Assembly (NCBI GenBank): GCA_045637805.1
Contig: JAZUAE010000028.1
Coordinates: forward strand, 7,913-71,912
Reading direction: 5' to 3'
Origin: CAKVLG01 sp045637805
GTDB lineage: Bacteria > Bacillota > Clostridia > Christensenellales > UBA1242
Length of the DNA: 64,000 bases
In this document: positions 25,122 through 34,659 of the stretch, piece by piece
How positions within the stretch are numbered: the first letter of the stretch is position 1
How the letters are laid out: each line of letters opens with the position of its first letter
Made by a program: the position numbers and the translations under genes
The notes under the pieces: generated by a model
Database searches by the model: none
Told to the model about the DNA's origin: nothing
What the model saw: the letters and a program-made list of their open reading frames with translations, nothing else

Positions 25122-25917
25122 AGAAATTTTCAGCGTTTTTATAAAATATTTTGGCTATGGTTTTGTCACTATAGCCATTTTTTGTTAGTAAAATTTCAAC
25201 TTTTTTTAAATCCGAATACCTTTTTATCCCTTTTGGTAATTTTTTTGTTCCATAAAAATCTGTTCCTATTGCTAGGTTGTTGTCGCCGTATTTATCAAGA
25301 AAATACTCTATATGATTGGCATAGTCCTCTATTGTAACTTTTTTATATGGGGATAAAAAATCATCGCAAAGACATAATCCTATTAATCCCCCGCGTTCAA
25401 CTATTATTTTTATTTGGTAATCTTTTAGGTTGCGTTTATGGTCAAAAACACCCGAAAATGCCGTATGTGAACAAATTATCTTATTTGATGTGTTTGCCAC
25501 TCCTATAAATGATTTTTCGTTCAAATGAGCTGTATCTATTACAATTTTATCAGAATTTAATTTATCTATTATATGTTTGCCTAATTTTGTTAGTTCTCCG
25601 TTAGAGTATGCGCCACCGGCAAGCATATTTTCATCATTCCAGGTAAGACCTATGTAGACAGGCTTTGTATCGATGACCTTTTGATAATTTTCGGCGTTTA
25701 CAAAACCAAAATCTTCAATTGCAAAATATAAATTATTGTGTTTTTCTTTTAAACTCATCGCCCTTTGCATTTGTTTTTCAATTTGCCCATTGGTTAGGTT
25801 GGTTGTCCAAAGAGCCATAATTGTATCTCTTTCTTTTTCTTTTAAAAGGTACTTGTCTTGCTTGCCATTATTATGTAATGCAGTTAAAAAATCATTATGA
25901 AGATCAAATATTTTCAT
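25108..25917 (-). CDS. Membrane-dipeptidase family protein (peptidase M19)
   Basis: This is a zinc amidohydrolase-fold dipeptidase of 269 residues. The start DLHNDFLTAL holds the HxD zinc motif (the usual D-x-H-x-D appears as DLHND). IDTAHLNEKSF, IICSHTAFSG and IGTDFYGTKKLPKG match the later metal and active-site blocks of the renal dipeptidase family. It is shorter than the usual 300-350 residues but spans the whole domain. There is no signal peptide, so it is cytosolic despite the family name. Dipeptide hydrolysis is inferred. Confidence 0.82.
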   Translation of the reverse strand: MKIFDLHNDFLTALHNNGKQDKYLLKEKERDTIMALWTTNLTNGQIEKQMQRAMSLKEKHNNLYFAIEDFGFVNAENYQKVIDTKPVYIGLTWNDENMLAGGAYSNGELTKLGKHIIDKLNSDKIVIDTAHLNEKSFIGVANTSNKIICSHTAFSGVFDHKRNLKDYQIKIIVERGGLIGLCLCDDFLSPYKKVTIEDYANHIEYFLDKYGDNNLAIGTDFYGTKKLPKGIKRYSDLKKVEILLTKNGYSDKTIAKIFYKNAENFFNEV

Positions 25918-25931
25918 AATAAAAGATATGA

Positions 25932-25960
25932 AAAAAGGTTAAGCTATATGCCTAACCTTT
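25932..25960 (-). terminator. Terminator of rny
   Basis: AAAGGTTA / TAACCTTT stem on the minus strand, followed by TTTT. Confidence 0.8.
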
Positions 25961-25965
25961 CATTT

Positions 25966-27525
25966 TTACGATGCAATATCGGTCGCTCTTGTTTCACGAA
26001 TAATGTTAACCTTGATTTGTCCTGGATATTCAAGCTCTGCCTCAATCTTCTTAGCGATTTCTTTAGCAAGAATTATCATTGCTGAATCGTCAACCTCTTC
26101 AGGCTTAACTGCAATTCTAATCTCTCTACCTGCTTGAATAGCAAATGCGCTTGCAACGCCTTTAAATCCTTTAGCAATCTCTTCGAGTTTCTCTAAGCGT
26201 TTTACATAGGTTTCAAGTGATTCACGTCGAGCACCTGGTCTACTACTAGAAATAGCATCTGCTACTTGAACTAGGAGTGCCTCAAGAGATTTAAATTCTA
26301 CTCCGCCGTGGTGAGCCTCTATAGCGTTTATAACCTCAGGACTCTCTTTAAATTTCTTAGCTATATCAGCACCGATTGAAATGTGAGTTCCTTCCATTTC
26401 AAAGTCTAGTGCTTTACCGATGTCGTGTAATAATCCTGCGCGTTTAGCTAAGGCTACGTTTCCGCCAAGTTCGCCAGCCAAAAGCCCTGCTAAATAACTA
26501 GTTTCTAAACTATGTTTGAGTACGTTTTGACCGTAGCTTGTACGGTATTTGAGTCTACCAAGGATTTTTACCATTTCTGGGTGGATATTAAATATGCCTG
26601 CTTCAAAGATAGCGTTTTCGCCAGATTCTTTGATAGTCTTTTCAATATCTTTCTTTACTTTTTCAACAATATCCTCTACGCGTGCTGGGTGAATTCTACC
26701 ATCGGTGATAAGTTTTTCAAGTGTGAGACGAGCAACTTCACGTCTGATTGGATCAAAGCTAGAAAGAACTACTGCTTCAGGAGTATCGTCAACGATTAAA
26801 TCAACACCTGTTGCTTGTTCAATTGCTCTGATATTTCTACCTTCACGGCCGATAATTCTACCCTTCATTTCATCGTTTGGAAGTGGTACAGTTGTAACTG
26901 TTGCTTCAGCTGTGTGATCAGTTGCACATTTTTGAATAGCTAAGCTTATAATTTCGCGGGCTTTATTCTCACCCTCTTCGCGCGCTTTGTTTTCAATATC
27001 TCTTACAATGATACCAGCATCACGTTTTGCCTCTTCTTCAATAGATGACACTAATTGTTTTTTAGCTTCTTCTTTAGAAAGACATGAAATTCTTTCTAAC
27101 TCTTTATCAATATCAGCTTTTTTATTTTCAAGATCCTTTTCACGTTTTGTGAGCTCATTAGATTTGTTTTCTAAGTTTGCTCTTGCTTCATCTAATTGCT
27201 CCAGCTTTCTATCTGCCGCAGCTTCTTTTTTATCAAGAGTTTCTTCTCTTTGCGCAATACGATTTTCCATTCTTTGAATTTCAATTTTACGTTCTTTTAA
27301 ATCGTTTTCGCTTTCAGTTTTTAACTTTAAAACTTCTTCTTTTGCCTCAAGTACTGCTTCTTTTTTAAGTTGTTTAGCTTCAGCTTCAGCTGTTTCAACT
27401 ATTTTTGCAGCATCAGATTTTGCTTTCCCTATTTGATTTTTCTGCACTTTTGTTGTAACAAAATATGTTACCACAGAGCCAAGTAACAGACAACCCAAGG
27501 AAAGACCTATATATATGCCTACCAT
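25966..27525 (-). CDS. rny: Ribonuclease Y
   Basis: RNase Y is the membrane-anchored endoribonuclease that starts mRNA decay in Gram-positives. It has 519 residues. One N-terminal helix (~3-24) is followed by a long charged coiled coil (~30-200). A KH domain is at ~210-270 (GRIIGREGRNIRAIEQ) and an HD domain at ~330-430 (LLHDIGKALDFEMEGTHISIGA). It lies directly downstream of recA, the conserved Clostridia and Bacilli order, and has an additional promoter just after the recA stop. A GGAGG ribosome site precedes the ATG. Confidence 0.97.
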   Translation of the reverse strand: MVGIYIGLSLGCLLLGSVVTYFVTTKVQKNQIGKAKSDAAKIVETAEAEAKQLKKEAVLEAKEEVLKLKTESENDLKERKIEIQRMENRIAQREETLDKKEAAADRKLEQLDEARANLENKSNELTKREKDLENKKADIDKELERISCLSKEEAKKQLVSSIEEEAKRDAGIIVRDIENKAREEGENKAREIISLAIQKCATDHTAEATVTTVPLPNDEMKGRIIGREGRNIRAIEQATGVDLIVDDTPEAVVLSSFDPIRREVARLTLEKLITDGRIHPARVEDIVEKVKKDIEKTIKESGENAIFEAGIFNIHPEMVKILGRLKYRTSYGQNVLKHSLETSYLAGLLAGELGGNVALAKRAGLLHDIGKALDFEMEGTHISIGADIAKKFKESPEVINAIEAHHGGVEFKSLEALLVQVADAISSSRPGARRESLETYVKRLEKLEEIAKGFKGVASAFAIQAGREIRIAVKPEEVDDSAMIILAKEIAKKIEAELEYPGQIKVNIIRETRATDIAS

Positions 27526-27612
27526 ATATCTTTCCTCCTTAAAATATTTAGATAAAAAATATTTACGCCCTAAACGGGTTATTTACTATCTATGCTCCTT
27601 AGAGCTACATTA

Positions 27613-27641
27613 AGTTTAACACAAAGAAGATTAACTGTCAA
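27613..27641 (-). promoter_or_regulatory. rny promoter in the recA-rny gap
   Basis: On the minus strand TTGACA (27641-27636), a 17-bp spacer and TAAACT (27618-27613). The ~80-nt leader holds two small hairpins (GCTCT/AGGAGC type and CCCGTTTAGGG). Confidence 0.75.
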
Positions 27642-27644
27642 TTT

Positions 27645-28634
27645 TTATTTTCCTTCTTTGACAGCTTCTCTTACTTTCTTTTCAACTTCTTCTGTTACTT
27701 CAGCGTGTGCTGTGAGATAATTTTTTGCAGCTTCGCGGCCTTGAGCAATCTTTTCTCCGCCATACGAGAACCATGAACCACTCTTTTCAATAATGCCTTT
27801 TTCTACAGCAAGGTCAAGAATACAACCCTCTTTGCTTACACCAAGGCCAAAAACAATGTCAAATTCAGCTGTTTTGAATGGAGGTGCCATTTTGTTTTTA
27901 ACAACTTTTACTTTAGTTCTATTACCTACAGCGTCAGAGCCATCTTTTATTGTTTCTGTTCTTCTAACATCTAAACGGATAGATGAATAGAATTTAAGCG
28001 CTTTACCTCCAGGTGTTGTTTCTGGTGAACCAAACATAACACCAACTTTTTCACGAAGTTGGTTGATGAAAATAACGCATGTTTTTGTTTTATTTGTGAT
28101 ACCTGCAAGTTTTCTGAGTGCTTGGCTCATAAGTCTTGCTTGTAAACCTACGTGATTGTCACCCATTTCACCATCAATTTCAGCTTTTGGTGTGAGAGCT
28201 GCAACTGAGTCAATTACAACAATGTCAACTGATCCACTGCGAACGAGCTCTTCGGCAATCTCTAAGCCTTGTTCACCAGTATCTGGTTGAGAGACATAGA
28301 GATTTTTTGTATCAACACCAAGGCGAGCAGCGTATACTGGGTCGAGTGCGTGCTCTGCATCAATGAATGCAGCTGTTCCACCAAGTTTTTGTGCTTCAGC
28401 TACAATGTGAAGTGATACGGTTGTTTTACCAGAAGATTCTGGTCCATAGATTTCAACAATTCTGCCTCTAGGAATACCGCCGATTCCAAGAGCTAGGTCA
28501 AGTGCTAAGCATCCAGTTGGTATAACATCAACATTTTCAGCGGCAACTTCACCAAGTTTCATAATACTTCCCTTACCAAACTGTTTCTCAATTTGAGAGA
28601 TTGCTTGCTCTAGAGATTTTGCTTTGTCGTTCAT
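27645..28634 (-). CDS. recA: Recombinase RecA
   Basis: RecA is the DNA strand exchange protein and the SOS co-protease for LexA. It has 329 residues, with Walker A GPESSGKT at 64-71. The core includes the VVIDSVAALTPKAEIDGEMGD block, loop L1 MSQALRKLAG and loop L2 FINQLREKVGVMFGSPETTPGG. It follows pgsA after 2 nt (cinA, often between them, is absent). I see no LexA-box dyad in the ~50 nt upstream, so any SOS control must come from a promoter further up the operon. rny follows. Confidence 0.98.
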   Translation of the reverse strand: MNDKAKSLEQAISQIEKQFGKGSIMKLGEVAAENVDVIPTGCLALDLALGIGGIPRGRIVEIYGPESSGKTTVSLHIVAEAQKLGGTAAFIDAEHALDPVYAARLGVDTKNLYVSQPDTGEQGLEIAEELVRSGSVDIVVIDSVAALTPKAEIDGEMGDNHVGLQARLMSQALRKLAGITNKTKTCVIFINQLREKVGVMFGSPETTPGGKALKFYSSIRLDVRRTETIKDGSDAVGNRTKVKVVKNKMAPPFKTAEFDIVFGLGVSKEGCILDLAVEKGIIEKSGSWFSYGGEKIAQGREAAKNYLTAHAEVTEEVEKKVREAVKEGK

Positions 28635-28636
28635 AA

Positions 28637-29266
28637 TTATTCTCCTTTTTCTTCTTGTTGTTTTAATGATTTTACAGCATTTACGCTATAGTTTACAGCA
28701 GATATGATTGTAAGCGTTACACCAACTATCATGAGACCAAGACCAAAGCATCTAACGTATTCAACGCTAAATCCTTTAAATATCTCAGCATTTGCTCCAC
28801 CTTGAAGCACGCTGATTAGTCCCACATAAAGCATAAGTGTCATTGATGCTAAATCTAAGAAAAATGATTTAACCTTTCCAAATATATCTGCAGCAATTAC
28901 TATTTTCTTGTTTGCTGCGACCATTCTAATTCCACTAATTAAGATATCGCGTAATACTACAATTAAAATCATTAATGTAGCAAGCCACTCGGTTGTAACA
29001 CCGCTAATTAGTACTAAAATTAATGCAGATGTTGTTATAAATTTGTCTGCTATTTGATCCATAAACTTACCAAAGTCTGTGATCAAGTTGTACTTTCTTG
29101 CAATATAACCATCTAAAAAGTCAGTCAAACATGCGAGAATGTAAATTCCAAGAGCAATAAATATGCCTATGCCGTTTGGAATGTCGATAAGAAATAATGC
29201 AATCATGATAGGTGTGCAAAACAATCTTACCATTGTTAATTGATTTGGTACATTCATTTTAGCCAT
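28637..29266 (-). CDS. pgsA: CDP-diacylglycerol-glycerol-3-phosphate 3-phosphatidyltransferase
   Basis: This integral membrane enzyme makes phosphatidylglycerol phosphate. It has 209 residues from ATG 29266; AAGGAG lies 9 nt before this ATG, so I prefer it to an upstream in-frame ATG at 29290 inside rimO. The CDP-alcohol phosphotransferase motif DG-x2-AR-x8-G-x3-D-x3-D is complete in DGYIARKYNLITDFGKFMDQ and continues to the final Asp. About six membrane helices are predicted. It overlaps the end of rimO by 8 nt and precedes recA. Confidence 0.95.
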   Translation of the reverse strand: MAKMNVPNQLTMVRLFCTPIMIALFLIDIPNGIGIFIALGIYILACLTDFLDGYIARKYNLITDFGKFMDQIADKFITTSALILVLISGVTTEWLATLMILIVVLRDILISGIRMVAANKKIVIAADIFGKVKSFFLDLASMTLMLYVGLISVLQGGANAEIFKGFSVEYVRCFGLGLMIVGVTLTIISAVNYSVNAVKSLKQQEEKGE

Positions 29267-30614
29267 TTTCTTTAACTCCTTGTAAATCATAATCTTTTAC
29301 TCCAGTCACCTTTACATTTATGTGTACTCCAAGAGGTAAAGGATCCTTGGATTTGAAGTATATAACAGTGTCAACCTCTGGTGATTGATACTGAGACCTT
29401 CCGAAAAATCTTTGCTTTTCGTAATCTATACCCTCGTAAACAACTTCGAGAGTTTTGCCCACAAATTGCTCTTTATTTAATTTTTGAGCAATTTTCTTTT
29501 GCAGTTTTATTAGTTTTATTAATCGTTTTTGTTTGATTTTTTCGTCTACATGGTTTGGATAATTGTAAGAGGCTGTACCCTCCTCTCTCGAGTATGCAAA
29601 GAAACCTACGTTTTGCATAGGGTGATTTTCAATAAACTTTACAATTTCTTCAAAATCTTCCTCTGTTTCACCCGGAAAACCAACCATGAATGTAGTTCGC
29701 ACTGCAACATATTCAGAAAGGTTTGAAATTTTATTTATCAAATCTTCATGCATTTGACTATTCGATTTTCTATTCATCATCTTCAAAATTTTGCTAGATG
29801 AATGCTGGAATGGAATGTCTAGATATTTACAAACCTTTTTATTTTTAATAATTTCAGTAAGAAGTTCATCGGTGATTTGTTCGGGATAACAATAAAGTAA
29901 TCTTATCCATTTGAGTTTCTTAATTTTACTTAGCTCGCGAATAAGTTTTATAAGGCTTGGCTTACCATACAAATCTTCGCCATATTTTGTTACGTCCTGG
30001 GCTACAAGTATGAGTTCAGTAGCACCGCCGTCAACCAAATGTTTTGCTTCATCATAAAGAGATTCGATTGTTCTTGATCTAAATCTGCCACGAATATATG
30101 GTATTGTACAGAAAGCGCAATATTTATCGCAGCCATCTGCAATCTTTAAGTATGCATAGTGGCTTGGTGTTGTAATAAGTCTATTTCCATAAAAGTTTTG
30201 TTCAACAAGTTTGTCTTTTCGTACATATTTGACTGTCTTGTTTGCAAGTGAGTCGGTTATTATTTTTGCAATTTTGTCATATTCATTTATGCCAAGAAAA
30301 ACGTCTACTTCTGGGAGATCTTTACGCATTTGTTGTAACCATTCGTCTTTTTGTGGCATACAACCAGTAACAATTAAACGTTTACATCTACCTTTTTTTC
30401 TATGAGCAATCATTTCAACTATTGTGTCATAGGATTCGTCTCTAGATGCCTTTATAAAACCACAAGTATTGATAATTATTATATCGGCTCTTTTTGCGTC
30501 ACTCGTAAACGAAAACCCTGCCTCCTGTAAGTAAGAAAGCATGTGTTCTGTGTCTACTCTGTTTTTATCACAGCCAAGTGATATAACTCCCACGTTTAAT
30601 TTTTTGTTTGACAT
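29259..30614 (-). CDS. rimO: Ribosomal protein S12 methylthiotransferase RimO
   Basis: This radical SAM enzyme methylthiolates an Asp of ribosomal protein S12. It has 451 residues. N-terminal cluster cysteines are in SLGCDKNRVDTE, INTCGFI and VTGCMPQ. The radical SAM triad is in DGCDKYCAFCTIPYIRG, and a TRAM domain is at the C-terminus. The SLGCDKNRVD signature separates it from MiaB, also present in this window (YGCQMN). It sits between ftsK and pgsA, its usual Gram-positive place. Confidence 0.96.
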   Translation of the reverse strand: MSNKKLNVGVISLGCDKNRVDTEHMLSYLQEAGFSFTSDAKRADIIIINTCGFIKASRDESYDTIVEMIAHRKKGRCKRLIVTGCMPQKDEWLQQMRKDLPEVDVFLGINEYDKIAKIITDSLANKTVKYVRKDKLVEQNFYGNRLITTPSHYAYLKIADGCDKYCAFCTIPYIRGRFRSRTIESLYDEAKHLVDGGATELILVAQDVTKYGEDLYGKPSLIKLIRELSKIKKLKWIRLLYCYPEQITDELLTEIIKNKKVCKYLDIPFQHSSSKILKMMNRKSNSQMHEDLINKISNLSEYVAVRTTFMVGFPGETEEDFEEIVKFIENHPMQNVGFFAYSREEGTASYNYPNHVDEKIKQKRLIKLIKLQKKIAQKLNKEQFVGKTLEVVYEGIDYEKQRFFGRSQYQSPEVDTVIYFKSKDPLPLGVHINVKVTGVKDYDLQGVKENG

Positions 30615-30623
30615 AATTATCTC

Positions 30624-33260
30624 CTAATCTTCTGCAATATCTCCAAAGAGCTCTCTATACTGCTCTTCTGTTACATAAACTTCTCTTTGTTTATTGCCTA
30701 CGCCCTCAGCAATAAACCCACGGCGTTCCATTTGATCAATAATTCTTGCAGCTCTTGCATATCCGATTTGGAATCTGCGTTGAAGCATTGATGTAGATGC
30801 TTTGCCTGATTTCATAACTAAGCGCAAAGCTTGAGGCATATATTCGTCCATACGCTCTTCAAAATTTGCTTGTTTTTCTTCCAAACTCTTTCCGCCGCCT
30901 TCATCGTCATCGGCTGGTTTTGAAAGTGCATTGATTTGTTTTTGTATCTCTTCATCATATGTTGAGATGTTTTTGCTCTTAATAAATTTAAGTGTAGCAG
31001 TTATTTCCTCGTCAGTTACATATGCTGCTTGCAATCTTACCTTTTGGTTTGAATCCTGTGCTGAGAATAACATATCACCTTGACCAAGTAATTTTTCAGC
31101 ACCACCCTCATCAAGAACTGTCTTACTATCAACAGCACTTGAAAGTGAAAATGCAACACGAGTTGGTAAGTTGTTTTTGATTGTACCAGTTACGACGTCA
31201 ACTGATGGACGTTGTGTTGCAACAACCATGTGAATACCTGCAGCACGACCAAGTTGAGTAATTCTTTGTATTTTAAGTTCAACGTCTTTCTTCATACGAC
31301 TTGTCATAAGTTCAGCAAGTTCATCAACGATAATTACTAAGTAAGGGAGTTTCTTTTCTGCTCCGCTTACAATCTCTTGACGTTTATTATATCCTTCGAT
31401 ATTTTGACAGTCGCTTTGTACCATAATTTCATAACGTCGTTCCATTTCTTTAACAGACCAAGTAAGAACGTTATTAGCCCTTTCACAGTCGCTTACTATT
31501 TCAGGCAACATCATGTGTGGCATACGATTGTATCTGCTAAATTCTACCCTCTTTGGGTCAATCATTACAAAACGTAAATCTTCTGGAGAAGACTTATACA
31601 TGAGCGACATGATTACTGAGTGCAAGAATACAGATTTACCTGAACCAGTAGAACCCGCAATCAACATGTGAACAAGTTTTGCAAGGCTTTTTACGATAAT
31701 TTCACCTGTTATGTTCTTACCTATAGCAATAGGCAGTGGACCTTTGAAATTTTGGAATTCATTAGACTCTACAAGTTCTTTCAAACCAACTGTTGAACAT
31801 ATATCATTTTCAAGCTCTATACCGAAAGCGTTTTTGCCAGGGATAGGTGCCTCTATACGTACACCATGTTTAGCCTTAAGCGCCATTGAAATATCTGGTT
31901 CATGAGGGAGCACTCTTGTAACTGAAATACCTGCAGGCATTGCTAGTTCATAGCGTGTAACTTTTGGTCCACGAACTACGTTAATTACTTTTGCAGGAAT
32001 CTTAAACATATCAAGAGTTTCCTCGAGTATTCTAGATTTCTCTTTATACTCTGCAGTATAGTCGCCCTTAACTTCTTTAAATTCTTTTAGAAGCTTGGTT
32101 GTTGGCGGCTCATATTTTGTTGGTAGATTTTTAAAGTTGAGTTGCTCAGGAGTAGTATCTTGAGCAGGTTTTCTATCACGACGTCTACGAACAAGTGGTT
32201 CAAAAGTGTCTTCTTCATCGTTATTTGTATCACCAAATATTGATGGTAATTCACTTGGTTCTTCTTTTATTAAATCAATTCCATCTGACCCAAGTCCACG
32301 TCTTCGACTAATGATTGGTTCTTCAGGTGAAGTTTCGTCTTCATTTATTGAAGTAAAAGAAGCTGTTGGTTTATATGTTCCCCAACTTGTGGTAATTGAA
32401 CCGTCGTCGTTAGTTTCATTTTCATCTTCATCGCTTTTGAAAATGTCTGGCGTTGTATCCCTATTTCCAAATAATATTTCGTGTGCAGATTTTGGCTCGT
32501 CATCTTCTTCAATTTGAGAGGAAGAATCTTCTTCAGTCGTTGCAAAAAGTGTGTGCTTAGCCTCATCAATTTCAGGTTTTGCTAGAGGATTGATTGTATC
32601 AAACATTGATGGTTTGTATTCTGTTTCCTCAGGTTGACTTCCTGATAATCTTTGTTCTAGAGAATAAGCTTCTTCGTTGTTATAATTAATTAAATTTTCA
32701 TCAAAATCGGCAGTTTTTTGCCATTTTTGAGGATTATTTGCAGCTAAATTGCGTTTTTTGCGTGTGTTTTTATAAATTATGTAATCAACAACTAGACCTA
32801 CAAATATGCTAGATAAAATCACATACACTACATATGTTCCAACGACACCGATAATGGCTCTGATAGGAAATACCAAAATCCCTAAAATTGCCCCACCTAC
32901 AGTTATTCCGTTTGGCATGCTTATACATAGTGAAAGATATTTACCCATCTCAGAAAAAGTTGCTGTTGTATTTAATATACTAGTAGTGAAAATTGTGTGG
33001 AATAAACACAGTAAACTAGTCATTGCTAGTATTAAATATAGTGTATATTTAGTGCTGAATGTATATTTTAAATTAAGCAATAATGCTGCCCCTATTAAAA
33101 AAAGTAATATCATTAATGGATATGCAAGAATGCCAAATAAGCCTTGGAAAAATCTTCCAAGACCTAAAAATGATGGAAAACAACACAGTAAAAATATTAG
33201 GCTTGAAAGAGCCATTAAAACTATACCTGTAATCTTTTTACCGCTAATCTTTTTACCCAC
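30624..33260 (-). CDS. ftsK: DNA translocase FtsK/SpoIIIE
   Basis: This ATP-driven pump moves chromosomal DNA through the division or sporulation septum. It has 878 residues. The N-terminal membrane domain (~12-170) has 4 or more helices. An acidic, Ser-rich linker covers ~190-400. The motor has Walker A GSTGSGKS at about residue 535 and FVMIDPKRVEFS. The C-terminal winged-helix gamma domain contains RRFQIGYARAARIIDQME. The start codon is GTG, with GAAGGT 8 nt upstream. It follows the M16 gene by 20 nt and precedes rimO. Confidence 0.96.
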   Translation of the reverse strand: MGKKISGKKITGIVLMALSSLIFLLCCFPSFLGLGRFFQGLFGILAYPLMILLFLIGAALLLNLKYTFSTKYTLYLILAMTSLLCLFHTIFTTSILNTTATFSEMGKYLSLCISMPNGITVGGAILGILVFPIRAIIGVVGTYVVYVILSSIFVGLVVDYIIYKNTRKKRNLAANNPQKWQKTADFDENLINYNNEEAYSLEQRLSGSQPEETEYKPSMFDTINPLAKPEIDEAKHTLFATTEEDSSSQIEEDDEPKSAHEILFGNRDTTPDIFKSDEDENETNDDGSITTSWGTYKPTASFTSINEDETSPEEPIISRRRGLGSDGIDLIKEEPSELPSIFGDTNNDEEDTFEPLVRRRRDRKPAQDTTPEQLNFKNLPTKYEPPTTKLLKEFKEVKGDYTAEYKEKSRILEETLDMFKIPAKVINVVRGPKVTRYELAMPAGISVTRVLPHEPDISMALKAKHGVRIEAPIPGKNAFGIELENDICSTVGLKELVESNEFQNFKGPLPIAIGKNITGEIIVKSLAKLVHMLIAGSTGSGKSVFLHSVIMSLMYKSSPEDLRFVMIDPKRVEFSRYNRMPHMMLPEIVSDCERANNVLTWSVKEMERRYEIMVQSDCQNIEGYNKRQEIVSGAEKKLPYLVIIVDELAELMTSRMKKDVELKIQRITQLGRAAGIHMVVATQRPSVDVVTGTIKNNLPTRVAFSLSSAVDSKTVLDEGGAEKLLGQGDMLFSAQDSNQKVRLQAAYVTDEEITATLKFIKSKNISTYDEEIQKQINALSKPADDDEGGGKSLEEKQANFEERMDEYMPQALRLVMKSGKASTSMLQRRFQIGYARAARIIDQMERRGFIAEGVGNKQREVYVTEEQYRELFGDIAED

Positions 33261-33280
33261 TTTTTTTTACCTTCTATTTT

Positions 33281-34546
33281 TTATTGTGCAGTGCCTTTAA
33301 AAATATCTTCACTAATTTCTATCGGATTTCCAAGATATGAAATAAATAATGATTTTGGATTTAAAATACTCTTGAAAATTTTGTTAGCATCACTTGAATC
33401 TGTCATTTCAATATTCAAAAGTTCACTAGAGAGTGAAATCGGTTGTTTATTTATAGCAATTTCTCTAGCAATACGTTTTGCATAGCTTAACATATTGTCC
33501 ATATCTAAAATGAACTTAGTGATATATATATTCTTTTCAAGTTCAAAATCGTGTGATGAAATCCCGCCGCCTTTAACAAACTCGCGAATAAAGTCAATAA
33601 TTCTTCTGATGAAATGTTCAGTGTGCTCAAATTCTACAGCACAGTATATTCCAAAATTACCATTGTTTGCATATTTATTGATAATTATCTCTATGCTATG
33701 ATAATAATATTCGGTTTCGTTTAAAAATTTCTTAAGACGACTTTCAAAAATTTCTTTTGCAATATTTAAAGCATGTTTGCGAGAATGTTTAAAACTGATT
33801 GATGGGAAAGAAAGTAGAATACGACTTTGATTTATTCTCTTATTCTTTGTCCTTATACCACCAGTGAAATCTGTAATCTCTGCAACGAATTTAAGTTTTT
33901 TATATTCACTTTCCTCTAAAAATTTCGCATAAAATGATTTCATTACAAAATCATATATATCATCAGGATCAATGTCGCCTGCAACGGATATAATTGTATT
34001 CTTTGGTGTTAATATATTTTTTAAATGTTCACGTGCACTATAGGATTTAAATCTTGATACACTTGTTATTGTACCTAGTCCTGGGTTTGACAAACCAGTT
34101 CTGTAATAAAGTGCTTGATTTGTCATTCGATTTAATTGATATGATGCAGTTAACATTTCTTTTTGAATGTCATCAAGTTGACCTTGACGCACTTGTTCAC
34201 CATAAATATATTCAAATTTTGATGTGAATAAAATTTTACACAATAAATCTATGGCAGCTTGAACCTTATCAATCTGACAACATATTGAAAGAGTTAAATT
34301 TTCGGCTTCTGATTTTGATTCAAAAATAAAACCTTGCTCTTTTATATATGTTTCAAGAGCTTCGGCGTTTGGGAGTTCAACAGTTCCCTCTTTAAGCATT
34401 CGAGAAAGATATTCTGTTATACCCATTTCCTTATTTTTCTCACATTGGCTACCACTTGTAATGTGTACAGCTACTGCAACAAGTTTTTCTTGTTCCTTTG
34501 GTGAAATAGCTAAACGTAGTCCATTTGGAAAAGTTTTAAGTGCCAT
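33281..34546 (-). CDS. Peptidase M16 family protein, zinc motif lost (probably inactive)
   Basis: The gene encodes 421 residues with the M16 fold: FPNGLRLAISPKE at the start, two alpha/beta halves and an SVAGDIDPDDI block mid-protein. Active M16 enzymes carry HxxEH about residue 45. Here that place reads EYLSR (E45-R49) within MGITEYLSRMLKEGT, so both zinc histidines and the catalytic Glu are replaced and proteolysis is unlikely. In Bacillus the corresponding locus (pnp-ylxY-mlpA-...-spoIIIE) has an intact M16 protein. Gram-positives often carry an inactive M16 partner (YmfF type), but no active partner is next to it here. A clear AAGGAG ribosome site precedes the start. Confidence 0.88.
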   Translation of the reverse strand: MALKTFPNGLRLAISPKEQEKLVAVAVHITSGSQCEKNKEMGITEYLSRMLKEGTVELPNAEALETYIKEQGFIFESKSEAENLTLSICCQIDKVQAAIDLLCKILFTSKFEYIYGEQVRQGQLDDIQKEMLTASYQLNRMTNQALYYRTGLSNPGLGTITSVSRFKSYSAREHLKNILTPKNTIISVAGDIDPDDIYDFVMKSFYAKFLEESEYKKLKFVAEITDFTGGIRTKNKRINQSRILLSFPSISFKHSRKHALNIAKEIFESRLKKFLNETEYYYHSIEIIINKYANNGNFGIYCAVEFEHTEHFIRRIIDFIREFVKGGGISSHDFELEKNIYITKFILDMDNMLSYAKRIAREIAINKQPISLSSELLNIEMTDSSDANKIFKSILNPKSLFISYLGNPIEISEDIFKGTAQ

Positions 34547-34593
34547 AATTTTTCTCCTTTTGTATAGGTCTTTTTGTTTCTTTTATTATAGCA

Positions 34594-34623
34594 CAAAAAA
34601 AATCCGTGTGTAAAACGGATTTG
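34594..34623 (-). terminator. Terminator after ylxY (end of the peptide-cassette transcript)
   Basis: An AAATCCGT / ACGGATTT stem is followed by a long T-run on the minus strand. It is the first terminator downstream of the ATPase-radical SAM-peptide-ylxY run. Confidence 0.9.
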
Positions 34624-34659
34624 TATGTATTTTTATATTTTTATTAACTTTTTTACAAG

